Part shown: positions 42,567 to 54,614 of the stretch, piece by piece
How positions within the stretch are numbered: the first letter of the stretch is position 1
Layout: each line of letters opens with the position of its first letter
Assembly: GCA_015956445.1 (NCBI GenBank)
Contig: WIUZ02000008.1
Span: 434,001-498,000 of the forward strand
Reading direction: 5' to 3'
Source: Thelephora terrestris
Taxonomy: Eukaryota; Basidiomycota; Agaricomycetes; Thelephorales; Thelephoraceae
Length of the DNA: 64,000 nucleotides
The notes under the pieces: model-generated
The model's database searches: none
What the model was told of the DNA's origin: nothing
What the model saw: the letters and a program-made list of their open reading frames with translations, nothing else
Made by a program: the position numbers and the translations under genes

Positions 42567-45500
42567 TCATTGAGTTCTTGATGGAAGTTCGTATGTGTCC
42601 ATGTGCTGCAGAAGGTTCAGTACAGTGCAAAACATCGGATAGAGACGAGATCTACATACCTTGTTGAGAGGAAGTACGTGAAAATATTCGCTCTCCTGTT
42701 CGTCGAAGAAGGCCTTTGCGTAGTGTGAAACGATTTCGTCGACTCCCACTACATGAACACCGACGATCCGGTTCCAACATAGAAAGCCGCCAGCAAACCC
42801 AAACTGTTGGTATCTCCGTTGAGCATCCTCGTCTTCAACCACTTCCCACTCCTGGACCACCAAAAGATTATCGCTTGAGGGAGGGCACCCTGCGCCAAGG
42901 GTAGTATATGGCAAGAAAAAGATCGAGTCAATTCTTCCGGCTCGATGCGAGGAACCGCGGACTCTCCGGAAGATGACATTGCTATCGCGACGAAGAGCCT
43001 TCTCGCTGGCATAGATAACTCCTCGAATGGAAACCTTGTCTAACCTTAGCGCAGTGCGTGGGACAGACCAGCGACCCGGATCACTCGTATACTTGTTTGT
43101 TGAGTGCTTCCTGTTCAAAAAATGGGCAACTGCCGCACGAACGTCTTCAGCGAGGTCAACGGGCTTGGGGGGTTTGGTGGTGGGGTGGTGGGTTTCGTCC
43201 GCCAGTCGAGTTCCCCGATGATCCTCATCGGCAACCTTGTGGTATGCATCGAGCAATGGCTTTATCCGAGGGAGATTAGTGTCAGCGAGGATCCCTTGGA
43301 GGTTCGAGCTACGGCAAACGCTCATAGTAAAAGTCGCTTCAAGTTCTCCTGCACGCAAGTGAGGATTATACACCTAGACGTACTTCGGATGTGCGTACCA
43401 GACTTGTTGTTAACATTTTGCATTCCCAGGACCTCGAGGAACCTTTCACCACCGAACGCTTGAACTGCATGTGTTGGACCAAATAACCGCAAAAAGTCTC
43501 CGGTGTGCAGCGCGGCATGATGAATAGGTTGAATTTTGTTGCCCTTGAAGAGTATCTTCATCTCGGTGAGATAACGCGTGATTAATTGTTCGTGATCCTC
43601 GATCATTTGGGGTGTGATAGAGCGTTGGGTTGCTAGTTGGATCGCAGATGTCAGGTCCATGAAATTGCAAATGAGGTCAAACCGTCGATCGGTGAGGCTG
43701 CCCCAAAGTCGGATAAGGGTGACAGGGAGGTGGACCGTGCAAACAACCATCCACTGGTCTGCCGTGAGCTTTCCCCGGGCGGCGGTACCCCAGTTCGGAG
43801 GTGCTGGACTCATCCAGGAGGGGAGCTCTGTTAACTTCATGTCCTTCCACACCGCTTCCATTACATCCCGCCCAAGGGCCGCTCCGCCGGTCGGTCTGTC
43901 CTCTGTGGCCTCAGGTCGGGGTATACTATCCTTGCGCTCAAAGTTCACATTTCAGCGAGGTGCAAATGGATAAAGGTGCAGCGGGGAACTCGACTAACCC
44001 ATTCTTTGAGCCTCGTGAGCAGGTCAATCTTGTATCCCCCTGTATCCAATCCGCGGTCCTGGCACATCGTACGAAGAATCTTGAGGTTGACCCGATCAAC
44101 AAATGTGTTGCCATCCTTGTAGGCCTCGAATATCCTAACCGCTTTGGCATGCTTCCCTTGAAATTGTTGACCTTGATCAGTTCCAACTTCATTGTTAAAG
44201 GCTTGCGCGTCCTCCGCGCCCACTTGGCTATGGAATACAATGGCGTCGGGAGGTGTCTGGGCTCTCTGTAGAGGTAAAAGCCAACATGAATTAGTATCGC
44301 GAACGGCGAGACGAACGGCAACCCACCCATTGTACAATTTCTTTTGCGAGGGTAAACTTGCTGCCCACATAACGCAAACTATTGTCGAAGCAGATATGCC
44401 ATAAAACTTGCCTGGGTGTGCTTTTGGCGGAGAGAAGTTCCAGGAGATTGCCAGGATTGTTTCGAATGACGTCCAGCCAATGTTTGAAAACGACATCGCG
44501 CGGTCGGGAAGGGGATTTGGAAAACGACAGAGCACTAGCATCCCCGCCGTCGATTGATAAATCTATACCCCAGACCCGGCGGCAGTGTGTTTGGTACAGC
44601 CCTAAGAATGCGGCGTGCATCTGATCGACGACGGAGTAGAGAATGGGGTTCCAGTAGGGGAGTTCCAGAAGTGCAGACCATCGGACACCGTACAACTTAA
44701 AGCTCTGTTCTCTGTCTTTCTCGCTCTTGCAGTCCCTCCACTGGCGTGCCCAGACGACGTGTTCGTGTAGATGGCGCGCGGGCCAGGTATGCTTCAGTAG
44801 GTTCTCGATGTCCTGTATGGGCAACTGGCAGAACGTGCAGAAGAACTGCGAGTTTACACTGCCATACCCAGCCATTTGTCGAGCTGCGAGCATGTCGCAG
44901 ACGAGCGGAATCGCCGCACCTTTTACGAACCGGCCGAAAGGATGTCGTGCGGTGGAGGTGAAAAATACCCCCTTCCAGAATTCCAGGAGCTCCTTGACCA
45001 GTAGAACAAGGACGTGGTTGATCTGCTCCAGGGAAGGTTTCGAGGGACCAGGGATGACGCCTGCAAGATACATATTCTTGTATTTGTACCGTTCGCTTTC
45101 AGGAAGGTTGAGGAGGACCAAGTAAATCGCCGTGGAACTGATCGATTGCTTTGCTTCGAGGTTTCCGAGGGGATTGAAACTGTCGGCTCCGATGCTAAAT
45201 GCGTAGCGGCCTTCGGTCCCTCGCTCGGAAAAAAAGGGTAATCCATCTTCATCGTCCCGGAAGGCTTGGAAGACAGCAGAATCCCATATGTCTGTGATAC
45301 GCCCTGTAGGGGGACGACGCGGAGCGGCGTCGATGACCTCTTCCATACCAGGTCGTGAGAGCAATCTCCCCATCCACTCCTTTAGACTCTGGTGAACGTA
45401 TTTGCGGCGGGGAACCGGAAACACCTTTCCTCCAACACGCCGTTCTGTCCACAGTGGGACGTTGCAAGGGGGACTAGTTGGGGTGGGGCGATGCGTACAC

Positions 45501-46483
45501 GTTTGGACGTCGGGTTCCGCGAGGGGTGGTGTCCCAGTGTATTCGTAAAGTGCATAGCAGGCTGGGCATTGAAGGTATGATGTGGTGCGGGGATTCAGAT
45601 CGATATGGTTGACAATCGTTCTCGGGTCGTTTGGGATGAGCTGAGTGATGTTTTCGTCGGTCGAGGCTACTGATAGTACTGAGCGAATTCCAGCGACCAT
45701 GACTTGAGTTGCACGCCGAGGGACACGAAAGAACAAATGGAGGATGAGGACCGTTAGGTATACAGCTGAGACGATGGGGTTCTGTGGGACAGATATACGG
45801 AGGTAGACCTCTAAATAGTGGCACATTCAGCTTGGCATCGGCCATATGCACCGAAACGGCTCACCAGAATCAACGACCGCATGACCACTGTAGCTCGCAA
45901 TGGAGCCAAGCCTTTGTCTGTTCCATTCCTGTTCCTTGTGTTGTCGCATCGCGCGCAAACCCTCCATAACTTTATCCTCCAACCTATCTCGTGCATCATC
46001 CAACGAGTCGAGCTCATGAAGATGAGTAAGAATTTCGCTAAGCCTGCGCTCGTTTTCCAAGTATGCGATATTTCTGTAGTCGATAGGGTCGAGCGCGTGA
46101 GGGCCGTCGTTGGAAAGGTGAGCCTCAGGGTCGTCTTGGTGTACGAATTCTTGCAACGGGCCGGGTTTTTCGGTGAATACTAGCCTCGTGTTGGTTGGCG
46201 ACCATAAAATCCTCTCCCCGATTTCTGATTCCAGTGTGAATAACTCTTCCCGAGATGGGTCATAAGGGTGCGCGATATGTTGGATGGGAGTTATTGAATC
46301 GTCAAGGGAACGGAAAGCGGTGGTCCTTGCAAAGTTATCGAGGGTCTGAGCTCTGGCGTCCTCCTGGAGGTGATTGCGTGCCGTTGAGGAGGGGAGACGG
46401 ATACCTGGGCCCTCATATCGGCCAGTCTCGGGGTTGTAGGATGTACAATGGGTTTTACAGCGACAGATTGTGAACCGAGTCAT
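42567..46483 (-). CDS. CACTA transposase (tnp2 type) with SAP-like insert
   Basis: The six exons are 46483-45865, 45810-44327, 44265-43999, about 43930-43399, 43348-42660 and 42605-42567, with introns of 50-68 bp. They give about 1209 residues in one open frame. The N-terminus is Cys-rich (CRCKTHCTSYNPETGRYEGPG split as CRCKTHC and a GRYEGPG loop). The core has FSIGADSFNPLGN, where the Asp is the first catalytic residue of the family, then CTFCQLP and VVDQMHAAFLGLYQTHCR with the second Asp-His region. Exon 3 carries MCQDRGLDTGGYKIDLL, a SAP-type DNA-binding motif, before the C-terminal part. The start is the first ATG before the Cys motif. The acceptor of exon 4 is ambiguous by six bases. Confidence 0.8.
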
Positions 46484-46761
46484 CGAACTGTTTCCAGATG
46501 AACAGATAGTGGAAATTAGGACAGGATAATGAGCCTGACCCAAAGCTAGCACCCACCTGCATGCGAGTGTTCTGTAAACGCTGAGTCGAAATTTTCGAAG
46601 GGGATTCGATCGAGATTCGATACGATGATGTAGTGACAAGTCTTACTAGTAACCGATATGTACCAAAACAGCAACAGCGCTACGGATAGTCACCCAGTTG
46701 TCGATATCACCGTGAACCCTCCTCATCAGATAGACCAACACCGTTTCCACCCCCATCCATA

Positions 46762-48554
46762 CTATTCAGGCCCAGGGCCAACCTGATAATCGGGATTAAC
46801 ACAGCAAGCATCAAGGTTAAAATGCACCCACTCGATGATCTTCTCATCATGGGTCCAAGATATGTTGGCGGTCGGTTTAACGACGTTCTCAATATCAACG
46901 AGGGAGCCAAGCCAACTTTGTCTGTATGCATTTCTTGGGAGTCCGCGAACGAACTTGATGTTTTCGCTAGTCCTTCTGGCGCTCCCACGATGCCGAGGGT
47001 GCGACCCCCGCGCATCACCACTCAGTTCTCGCGCCCGGTCATAGAGAGCGTCAAAGTAACGGAGCCAACCAGTAACCCTGGTAGCCCTCCACCGAGGAGC
47101 GAGGATTCTCCACTGTCTCCTCCCCCCCACCTTCTCTTCTTCATCGCTTGACATTCCGGCGACTCCCAGGAGGTCAAGCTTTCTTCGCTGAGGCTGGAGG
47201 GCAGGATAAAAGTAAGTTAGATCTCGCCTGCGGTGGAACAACTAATTCACAGAATAAGCAACCACGCGCAAAGGTGCGACAACTCCTCACCGCTCTTTTC
47301 CGTTCTGCTTTGTTTTTTGTCTTGCGTTCCTCTTTGAGACTGTCGACCGTATGCACCTTCTTGCCCGTTTTATACCTTGTGATCGTGGACCTCACAACCG
47401 CGGCGCATTTTTTCGACACCATCTCCCTGACAATCTCGTCATTGGCGTTGTATTCTTTGTGCACCTCCATGAAACTGTTCACAAGGACTCTTGTTGCCGA
47501 TTTATTCCAAACGTTACAAGGTGTGCCCTCCAAATGAAGGCGGAAGTCACCCGCGGTGCAACATTCCTCGATCTCGGGGTTGAATTTTTCTATATCATCG
47601 GTAGTGACAAGGTTCACGAGCCATTCGCCACGAGGTGTTAGTTCTTCGGAAATAAAGAGCCTGATTTTGTCCTGAGGGCGGATAGGTCAGCCGCGGGATA
47701 TTGGGATATTTCCAGGGCGACGACTTACCGAAAGCTCGTTCTCGTAGGGTGAACGGAAGGCCACTTCCCTGCTTTTTTTGGGAGGACGTTTTCGAGGGTT
47801 GGTACGCCTAGGTCTGTTCCTTTCGTTGTCAGAACTATCGGGGGAATCGCGGCGTGAATCCCTCAGGGCGGCGACTATCTGATCGGCAGTAGCCTGCTGG
47901 GCATCCCGGAAGTGTGAAGCAAGATATTTCATATCTTCAAATGTCACATAACGGTTCTAATGCGCACGTTAGGGAGTGTCAAATCTATTCCGGAGTGCTC
48001 ACCTCTCCACTGTCTTGATCTGGCACGCCGGAGGAACCTCCCGTTGGCGCGTGATCCGACATTCTCGTGTCGTTGTCGCCGTGAAGGTCTGCTGCCTCGT
48101 CGAGATTCTCTGGGGTGGTGTCGTCCTCGTCCTCCCCTTCATACAGTGATGACTCTTGATGTTGAGCGGACCGGCGGGCCCGTCCTTGGTTATACTGGCT
48201 TGGGCGGCCAGGTTTGGGGGGACGCCTCTGCTTCTCCTGGTTGAGTTCACGACGAGGTGTGGTATCCAATGACTCAGCGTGTGGGGATTGATCCGCCGCC
48301 ATGTCTGTACCCATCTCTTCCTCGTCGGAAACCTGTGAGGATTTGTTAGGACAAAAGATATCACTTGGGTAAGTCCCGCATACAGAGCGTGCCAGTCTGC
48401 TTGCTTGCTTCAGGAAAGCTTCCTGCATCTCGTCTCCATCGTCCGAACGGTGATCTGACGTTTCTTCGTGCACCAAGGTGTAGAATTCGTTCGTTTTACG
48501 GTCATAAAATACTTCAACCTTTCTGTCTGGAGACCCCAGTAGAACGAGTCGCGG
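46762..48554 (-). CDS. Companion protein of the CACTA transposon
   Basis: The four exons are 48554-48003, 47956-47729, 47671-47291 and 47241-46762, all in phase, at least 546 residues. An upstream exon with the start codon was not resolved. The N-terminal half is acidic and Ser/Pro-rich. The third exon has FISEELTPRGEWL and a Lys-rich helix. The last has the block LDLLGVAGMSSDEEE, then WRATRVTGWLRYFDALY and RGLPRNAYRQSWL. The GMSSDE...R..GLP.N.Y motif set is common in fungal proteins found beside CACTA transposases. The role is unknown. DNA binding or subterminal recognition, as for TnpA of plant En/Spm, is a guess. Confidence 0.7.
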
Positions 48555-48559
48555 CTAAT

Positions 48560-49582
48560 GAGGGGTTAGTAGCTATTGACCATTGTGGGGGACGGTGGGA
48601 CCCACAGTGTTACTTGGTCTATTTCCGCTTCCGGTTGTGTCGCCTACAAACTGGAAGCAAACACGATTAGCTGGAAAATGGAAGCGGCAGCGATATGAGC
48701 TACCTGACGCTTGGCCAAGGGGGTAGCCGACTCCCCAACAAGAGTTGCTGCGCTTGCGACTTCACTTCCTCTCACTTTCGAATTCAGTCAGATTACAACA
48801 GGAATGCAAAGCAATGCTAGCGCACTCGTAGATACGATCTTCTGAGATAGCTCCGGCGGGAGAGTAATCCTCGAGAGCCGTAGTCGATTTCCGGGCATGG
48901 TTTCAAAGGGGGTGCAGGAAGGGGCGAAAGGAGGTTGATGGGAAAGGGGGTGATTGACAGTAAAGTGCCAACCGCTTGGTGTCGCTCATTCTAACCGGTC
49001 AGTACCCGCTGTAGGTATCGAGTCGCCTCAACACGAGCTTGGGTGCATGGACTGCACATCATCCCCTTTCCCACGGAATATATCGCCACGTGATGTAATT
49101 TGGTGAATATTCCTGACTCCCGAGGTAATATACCTGGGGCAGTGGAACTAAATAATTGAAGAACACTCGCACGCAAGGGGCGATCCTCTGGTCTCACGAA
49201 GCCAGTCCTCTGCAGGCATTCCAATGCCGAATCAATACATTCCACCAATGTTTCGGAGTTTGTGTTACGGGGTCAACGTGTAGGCATTTTGATGTGCGTG
49301 TACACTGTCCACCGGGGGTGAAAGAATAATGGTCAGAGGGTCAGAGACGAGTCGTGAAAATCGATCCCTCACGCTGAGACACGTATGAATAGAAGTGTCA
49401 CAGGCCGGAAAACTAGGGTGCCAGGCAAGGGACGCACAACTCGATCATCGGGGGTGTACCAACGTTATCCCAACGTGAAACAGGGCATTAATCGAGGGCA
49501 CAAATGAAATGAATTGTAATCTAAATCGTGAGGCAGAAGTTTGGTGTCGTAAAATAAAACAAAGTGACAGCCTCGTCTTGGT
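48560..49582. other. No gene identified
   Basis: The first 250 bases may hold the first exon(s) of the CACTA companion gene: a branch-point-like CTAAC lies at about 48562-48568 and two more possible splice borders occur. The rest shows only an 85-codon minus frame (48991-49248) with Cys residues and no known domain. Confidence 0.35.
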
Positions 49583-50278
49583 TGGGGTGGTTGACTAAGA
49601 AAGAAAAGAAAACTCGCTTGCTCGCTTGACTTGGGTGAGAAAACCTCCGAAGCCAGGGGCTCGTGCACACAGAACCATACCAAATACGAAACGGCCAAGT
49701 TGACAGAGAAGTATCGATTTCGGAGCTCAGTGTGACCGGCGACCGTCCTCCTTGCAGTTGGATCACGAGGATCAGAATCCTGGTGCATGGCTGGTGTTGC
49801 GTGCTTGGAGGGTGTCTAATCCATGCCTCTGGAATGTTCCTAAGCCTTTTCGAGTGTGAGAGCACCCGGCGATAACCAAGGTAATGATGCAGGAGGACGT
49901 AATTGGGGTTGAATGTTGAGGCTAAGCCTCGGCCTCGAAGCGATCGATGAACCTCCAAGGAGACTCACGCAAGCATGACGGACCGGCCGCCGCGCTCTTA
50001 CTCTACGATTTTTCTACCTGGAAGGAATACCTGGAAGGAACGTGTAAGTTCAGACAACACCCTATGCCCTCGTATTCACTGTGGGGAGTGTGAAAGGGTC
50101 GGAATTTAGAACGTTGGAATCCATACCCCAAAAGTTTTGCCCATAACCGATGTTCCGACGTTCGCCCTGCACATGCAAAATTGTTCAGCCGAGGTGGTTG
50201 GGGGATTTTGAGCGTGATGAAGTGGGAGGGGGTGAGGGGGTGCTCGCTAGGTCATGGTGGGCGCAGTTGACGACATGG

Positions 50279-50455
50279 ATCGACACCCGACTGCGTGGAT
50301 CGACACCCGACTACTCCCACAACAAGGTGTAGGCGTCGCAACAAAACAAAATTGAAAGCCCCACAAGACAAGGTAGGCGTCGCAACAAAAAGCGTCGCGA
50401 AATTAAAAGGCCCACACGACAAGGTGTAGGCGTCGCAACAAAAAAGGTCGAAAGG
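50279..50455. repeat. Tandem repeats in the left arm
   Basis: GGATCGACACCCGACT occurs twice 18 bases apart (from 50279). It is followed by three copies of the CAAGGTGTAGGCGTCGCAACA word (one shortened) at about 55-60 base steps, with A-rich and CCCACA(A/C)GA parts between. The mirror copy is at about 59012-59188. Confidence 0.7.
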
Positions 50456-50654
50456 CTAATAACGTTTATTGTTTGTCGACTACGTGTAGACAGTCGGAAT
50501 ATTAGTGCAGAATCGACATTTACCCACCCTCTCTCTGTGAAGCAATGCGGAGGTAGAACGATGGGATAGATAGAACGAACGATTACTGTGCGGAGGGGTC
50601 CCAAACCCCGCACAGGACGGAATCGGATCACGGCTCGGACCGTTATCACAACAA

Positions 50655-51772
50655 TCAACGTCCAACCAAGTCTGCCGTCTGGTCCGGGTTGTTGTCAACC
50701 TCGTGCCTCTTTCCTTCGCTCGCAAGCGAAAGTGCCTTGTGTCCGCCTGACCTTTCTCGTTGCCGATTTGTGCAGCTTCCTGCGTTGAACCGCGCGCGAT
50801 GCGGGGAACACGGAAAGCCGGTTGGGCACTGCCACTGCGGGTGGATTGTAAGGATTATTGCCGATGGCTGGAGGTCGGTAGAAACGCTGGAGATATATGT
50901 GTCGAGTATAACATGTGACGCGCCACGGGTGGGTTCTGAACCACCCAGGACATGGCTGCTGAGTGTCGCTTCTTGGGTATAGACGGTCCCACCACTTTCT
51001 GGCACGGAGATGGGTGGGGATGACCACGCAGTCGTTAAATTCCTTGAGGAACCTGAAGGGGGTCGTCAGAAAAACTCTCAAACGGTGGAACGCTGCAACG
51101 TTGTACCAATCGACCCGTTGAAACGCTTGAAAGCCCGCGGTATCCGTACACGAGGGTTCGCCTCTATCAGGAGGCCCCTGGCTGTCGTCGTATATGCTTG
51201 AAGCATCCCAGCTTTTCTTAACCGCGAGTCGAGAAGCGGAAACTAAGGATCGAAAGTACAAACTTGTCACCCATCTCCGCAGGATTGCCCAGCGAAACGT
51301 ACCTGATCCCTGGTCTCCGCCAGAATGCCTTGACAATCACCGCAATTCGATAGACATGCTTGACATCCCCTTCCACACCTTTCTTGCTCGTACTTGTCCA
51401 CTGTCCCTCCAGGCGAGCTCGCTCGAGGGTCACGAAGAGCCGATGTGTGCAGATTTCGCCACGAGGGGGAGCCCGCGGATCGGGTGAAAACACGGCACCG
51501 TGCACGCGATGCGAGCTGTCTATGAGATGCGCCCCAACCGCACCGCATCATGGGGTTCTCGCCCAGTCGGGGTCCCTGGAAATGTCCGATTTTGTCGAGA
51601 GCGGGGTAGAGTGATGGGCAAGATAGGCTCAGAGTTCGCAGAATTCGTATGGCTGTGACCGAAGACACTCTCTGACAGAAAGAAAGCTAACAAAGTCAAC
51701 TTGTTACTCCATCAAACGGTAAACCGAGAACGGAACGACTTACGGGCGGGAAAGGGATGATGTGGTCATTCA
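50655..51772 (-). CDS. Unrecognised coding-like segment, left arm
   Basis: The minus-strand frames run away from the gene at 51968 and would share a 200-base divergent promoter with it. A short first exon (MNDHIIPFPP, ATG at 51772, donor GTAAGT) could lead to several open stretches, among them HRLFVTLERARLEG and RFLKEFNDCVVIPTHLRARK. Frames change between stretches, so introns or decay are present. No family was recognised. The mirror copy is at 57695-58812. Confidence 0.3.
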
Positions 51773-51967
51773 TCGCAAAGGCGATCGAACAAGAAAGACG
51801 ATCGAACGCTGAGCCACTGGCGCTTGAAAGGGCTCTTTGGCGACAGAGGCCCACCCGGCCCCGACATATAATGCCCAATGCTCTGTACGCTCGCAGCAAC
51901 AATGCCCTCCTATTCTCTCCCTCCTATTGTATATCTCCCCTCTTCTGGCGGCTACACTAGCTCCAGG

Positions 51968-52945
51968 ATGGTACCAGAGGTCTGTCGTTATCGCTCCTCT
52001 CACTCTCACTAGAAAACCCTCCGAACTGACTTTCCGTCCAGACCCCCGACCGCCAGAGGTTCCCTTTCCGCCGCTACAGCATTGACGACGACGGAAACCT
52101 TGTCTGCAAAACCCGAAACGTATCACGAGACAGGTGAGTGTCCCTCGAGCATCCGATTTCCCAGACCCTAACGCAACATCAGCCGCCTAAAACCATATGA
52201 CAAGCCACCCTCCAGATCCAAACCTGCACCGCTCCCGTCTCGCCGCTCTCCGTCTCCCCAGGAGACCGAGGACGGCTCATCCGACCCCAATGCTGCTGCC
52301 AGACTCTTTGCCAGCTTGGTCCCGACGATCATGCAAAACCCCAAAGCGCTAGATTCCGTGTCCTCAATATGTGCTGCCCACAACGTCGATTCTACCGTCA
52401 CCGCCTCCATAATCCGGGCTGTTAAGAAGCAGCTTGAGCCTCCCGAAGACGAAGCGTTGAACGAGAGGTGCGATTCCTCTCTATTTCCGTGTCCCCAGCG
52501 GTGCTAACGATCCAGGCGTAGTGCTCAGCCCGCCGTCCAAACTCCGGTCCCTGCATCCTCTTCTGGACCTTCCGACGCCCACACTTCTGCACCGCTGCAA
52601 GATGGACTCATTCCGTTCAAACATGATCGTCCGTTTCCTTCCGGACGAGGAACTACAACCTGGTATTCTACCGAGTCCTCTGGAGAGGTCCATTCTCCCC
52701 CATCGGGCTTACGCGTCGATGCCGGCGACCTCTACATTCACAAGAATCTGTCCAACTCTTCGTTCCAGACTTGGTTGTACGGCGTTGATGGACGATGGAG
52801 GCGCCTCAAGACCGATGGCACCAAGATCCCGCACCCAATCTACTTGGAGAGGTCACTTAGTCTCCGATCCGACGGAACCCCCAACTGGGTCGCTTCGGTG
52901 AGGTTCGCCGCCGTACAAACTCGCAAGGATAGGAGCCGTGCATAG
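51968..52945 (+). CDS. Gene of the inverted pair, left copy
   Basis: The four exons are 51968-51979, 52042-52133, 52183-52467 and 52516-52945, which give 272 residues. In order: a short N-terminus (MVPETPDRQRFPFRRYSIDD), a Ser/Pro/Lys region, a helical domain (AAARLFASLVPTIMQNPKAL), then in the last exon LIPFKHDRPFPSG, GDLYIHKN and DGTPNWVAS. The first three exons and about 90 bases of the fourth lie in the identical arm. The rest of exon 4 lies in the spacer and is only about one third identical to the right copy. No known family was recognised. Both copies keep intact frames. Confidence 0.65.
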
Positions 52946-53304
52946 TCCCATCGTTTTTCATGACGTCTAATAGTGTATCGCGCCGGCGTGGGCCTCAGTC
53001 TCTGAGCTCTCCCCCAGATCTCGATTTTTTATTTGATCTTGTATCTCGAGCCTTTTTTTCTGCAGAGAATGTTTATGTTCTTACTCGGTGCGAAATTCAT
53101 CAACCATGAGGCCGAGCTGCACCCGACATCAAAGCGGTCCATCTTCCCATTACAGATCTGAGATTTAGAAAGACAGGGAACGGAGCCTCTGAGTCGTTCA
53201 TTATTGGCAGGGGGCGGGGCCTAATGAGTCCGGGAACAAAGTATCGAGTCGTGGTTACATCATGCCTTGCCATCTCGTTTTTCTCAAACTAAAGTCCCCT
53301 TACC

Positions 53305-54402
53305 CTACAGGTCCATCGGGGTGTTGATCAGATCACTTCCCTGAATCCCTGCCGCCACACTGGTAGGGCCAACCTGCTTAATAAAATCGAGGGTTTGAGG
53401 TTGCGCTCGAGTCTGATCCTGAGGAGCAATCGACAACAACGGTTGTAATTGAGGGCCAGCTGCCTGTAGCATCGTCATTGTATTTCTCTGGCCGTAGAGT
53501 TTCTCGAATGTCTTCGGATCGATCGACGAAGACCCTGCTGTGAGGTGTTGGGTTCCAGTACGGCTGCATACAAGAGAGAGGAAGTTTTCGAGTGAAACGT
53601 CGTATTGAGGGGGATTCCCGCAGAAGGCATTGCATTTCGGACAGGATGTCCCATTGTTGTTGAACCCGTCCAATACACAATTAAAACATCCTGCGTGGCG
53701 GCAGTCCAGGCTGCAGCACAGTGAGTATCGGCTGTATGATGGTGAAAACCGGAAAACACACCTGAATGGCACAACAAGCAGGCGAGAACAGAATATGCAT
53801 GTCAAGAGCTCAGTGCACGCCCCCACCATCTATAGGATGTGATATATAACCGGTCAAAAAGCGGATTGACTGGTCGGCTTACTGATTTTCCCTCAGCAAC
53901 GGCGACGGTTTCTGTCCCTTGGATCATTTTCCTTGTAACGTCAAGTTCGGCAGATAGATGCTCAACCTGGCGGACTTTCTCCTCCAAAATTTCCGACAGG
54001 TCCTTGATCGCCTTCCCCCCCTCGTCCAGTTTGTCAAGAAGAGTAGAAGTGGTGGATTCGTATTCAGCAGTCTTGTTCTGAAGCTCCTCTTTTAGCGACC
54101 GGACTTGAACTTTTTTCGCCTCGCAAAGATTCTCGAGGATGATAAAACCCTTCTGCATGACCCTGTATTGCTGACGAGGCATTCACTGCCTCTGCTCATT
54201 TTCCAAGACAAGCAGGACTTACTTGTTTGAGCTGGTCGGATGCCCCAACTTCAGACTGCGCAAACCTTTGTCTACGTGGGCCAGATCGAACAGGGGAGGC
54301 TGGCGTGGGCGCTGATCTCTGGGGGGTCCGAGTGGGTGTTTTGGCTTGTGCGTGCATTAATTCGTGGAAGCCTTTGGAGAGATCGTTCCTCGATTTAGCC
54401 AT
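53305..54402 (-). CDS. RING-finger / coiled-coil protein 2
   Basis: The ATG at 54402 opens MAKSRNDLSKGFHELMHAQA, with a Pro/Arg/Ser-rich linker and a GTAAGT donor after LKQ near 54221. Exon 2 is a coiled coil of about 95 residues (VRSLKEELQNKTAEYESTTS, then EILEEKVRQVEHLSAELDVT). A third short exon gives ELLTCIFCSRLLVVPFR. The fourth gives YSLCCSLDCRHAGCFNC and CPKCNAFC, completing a Cys-rich RING. The tail is Gln/Pro-rich. All joints are in phase. It lies in the spacer of the inverted duplication. It is a paralogue of the gene at 35616-36415, and both may be ubiquitin ligases. Confidence 0.65.
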
Positions 54403-54614
54403 CTGGCTTTCAATACAGGTATGAGAGGGTGGGATTGAGGGAGAGGGTAGCCAGGTCACGATGTCACGACCTGGCCAAAACGTGGAAAATGTGAACGCTT
54501 ATATATCATATGGATCAATGCTACGATGGAATTTTCATGGGTACATGTGTTGTGTCCTCTAAATTGCTACGTTACCCAAGAACATTGGATGTTCGAAAGC
54601 GGGCTGCTGCGCTT

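Larger units (their letters stand above)
42567..48554 (-). mobile_element. CACTA (CMC superfamily) DNA transposon, coding unit
   Basis: Two adjacent minus-strand genes form the usual pair of a basidiomycete CACTA element: a companion protein (46762-48554) and a tnp2-type transposase (42567-46483), 278 bases apart. Both read through well-formed splice sites without a stop, so the unit may be autonomous. Terminal inverted repeats and the 2-3 bp duplication were searched by eye in 41.3-42.5 kb and 48.6-49.6 kb and were not found, so the element borders are unknown. It could be the source of enzyme for small CACTG elements such as D, E or F, but no shared terminal sequence shows this. Confidence 0.7.
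49583..52604. repeat. Left arm of a 3.0-kb inverted duplication
   Basis: It is a reverse-complement match of 56863-59884 (coordinates sum to 109467), apparently without differences over 3022 bases wherever I compared them. The match ends within CCACCCCA on the outer side and at AAGATG on the inner side. The inner border lies inside the last exon of the gene at 51968. The arm also holds a second divergent coding-like segment and a small tandem repeat. The 4258-bp spacer (52605-56862) carries two unrelated genes. Confidence 0.85.

Noticed and set aside
41300-49600. Terminal repeats for the CACTA unit (for example CACTGTGGG near 48609 or CACTGTCCACC near 49302)
   Set aside because: No matching partner was found at the other side.
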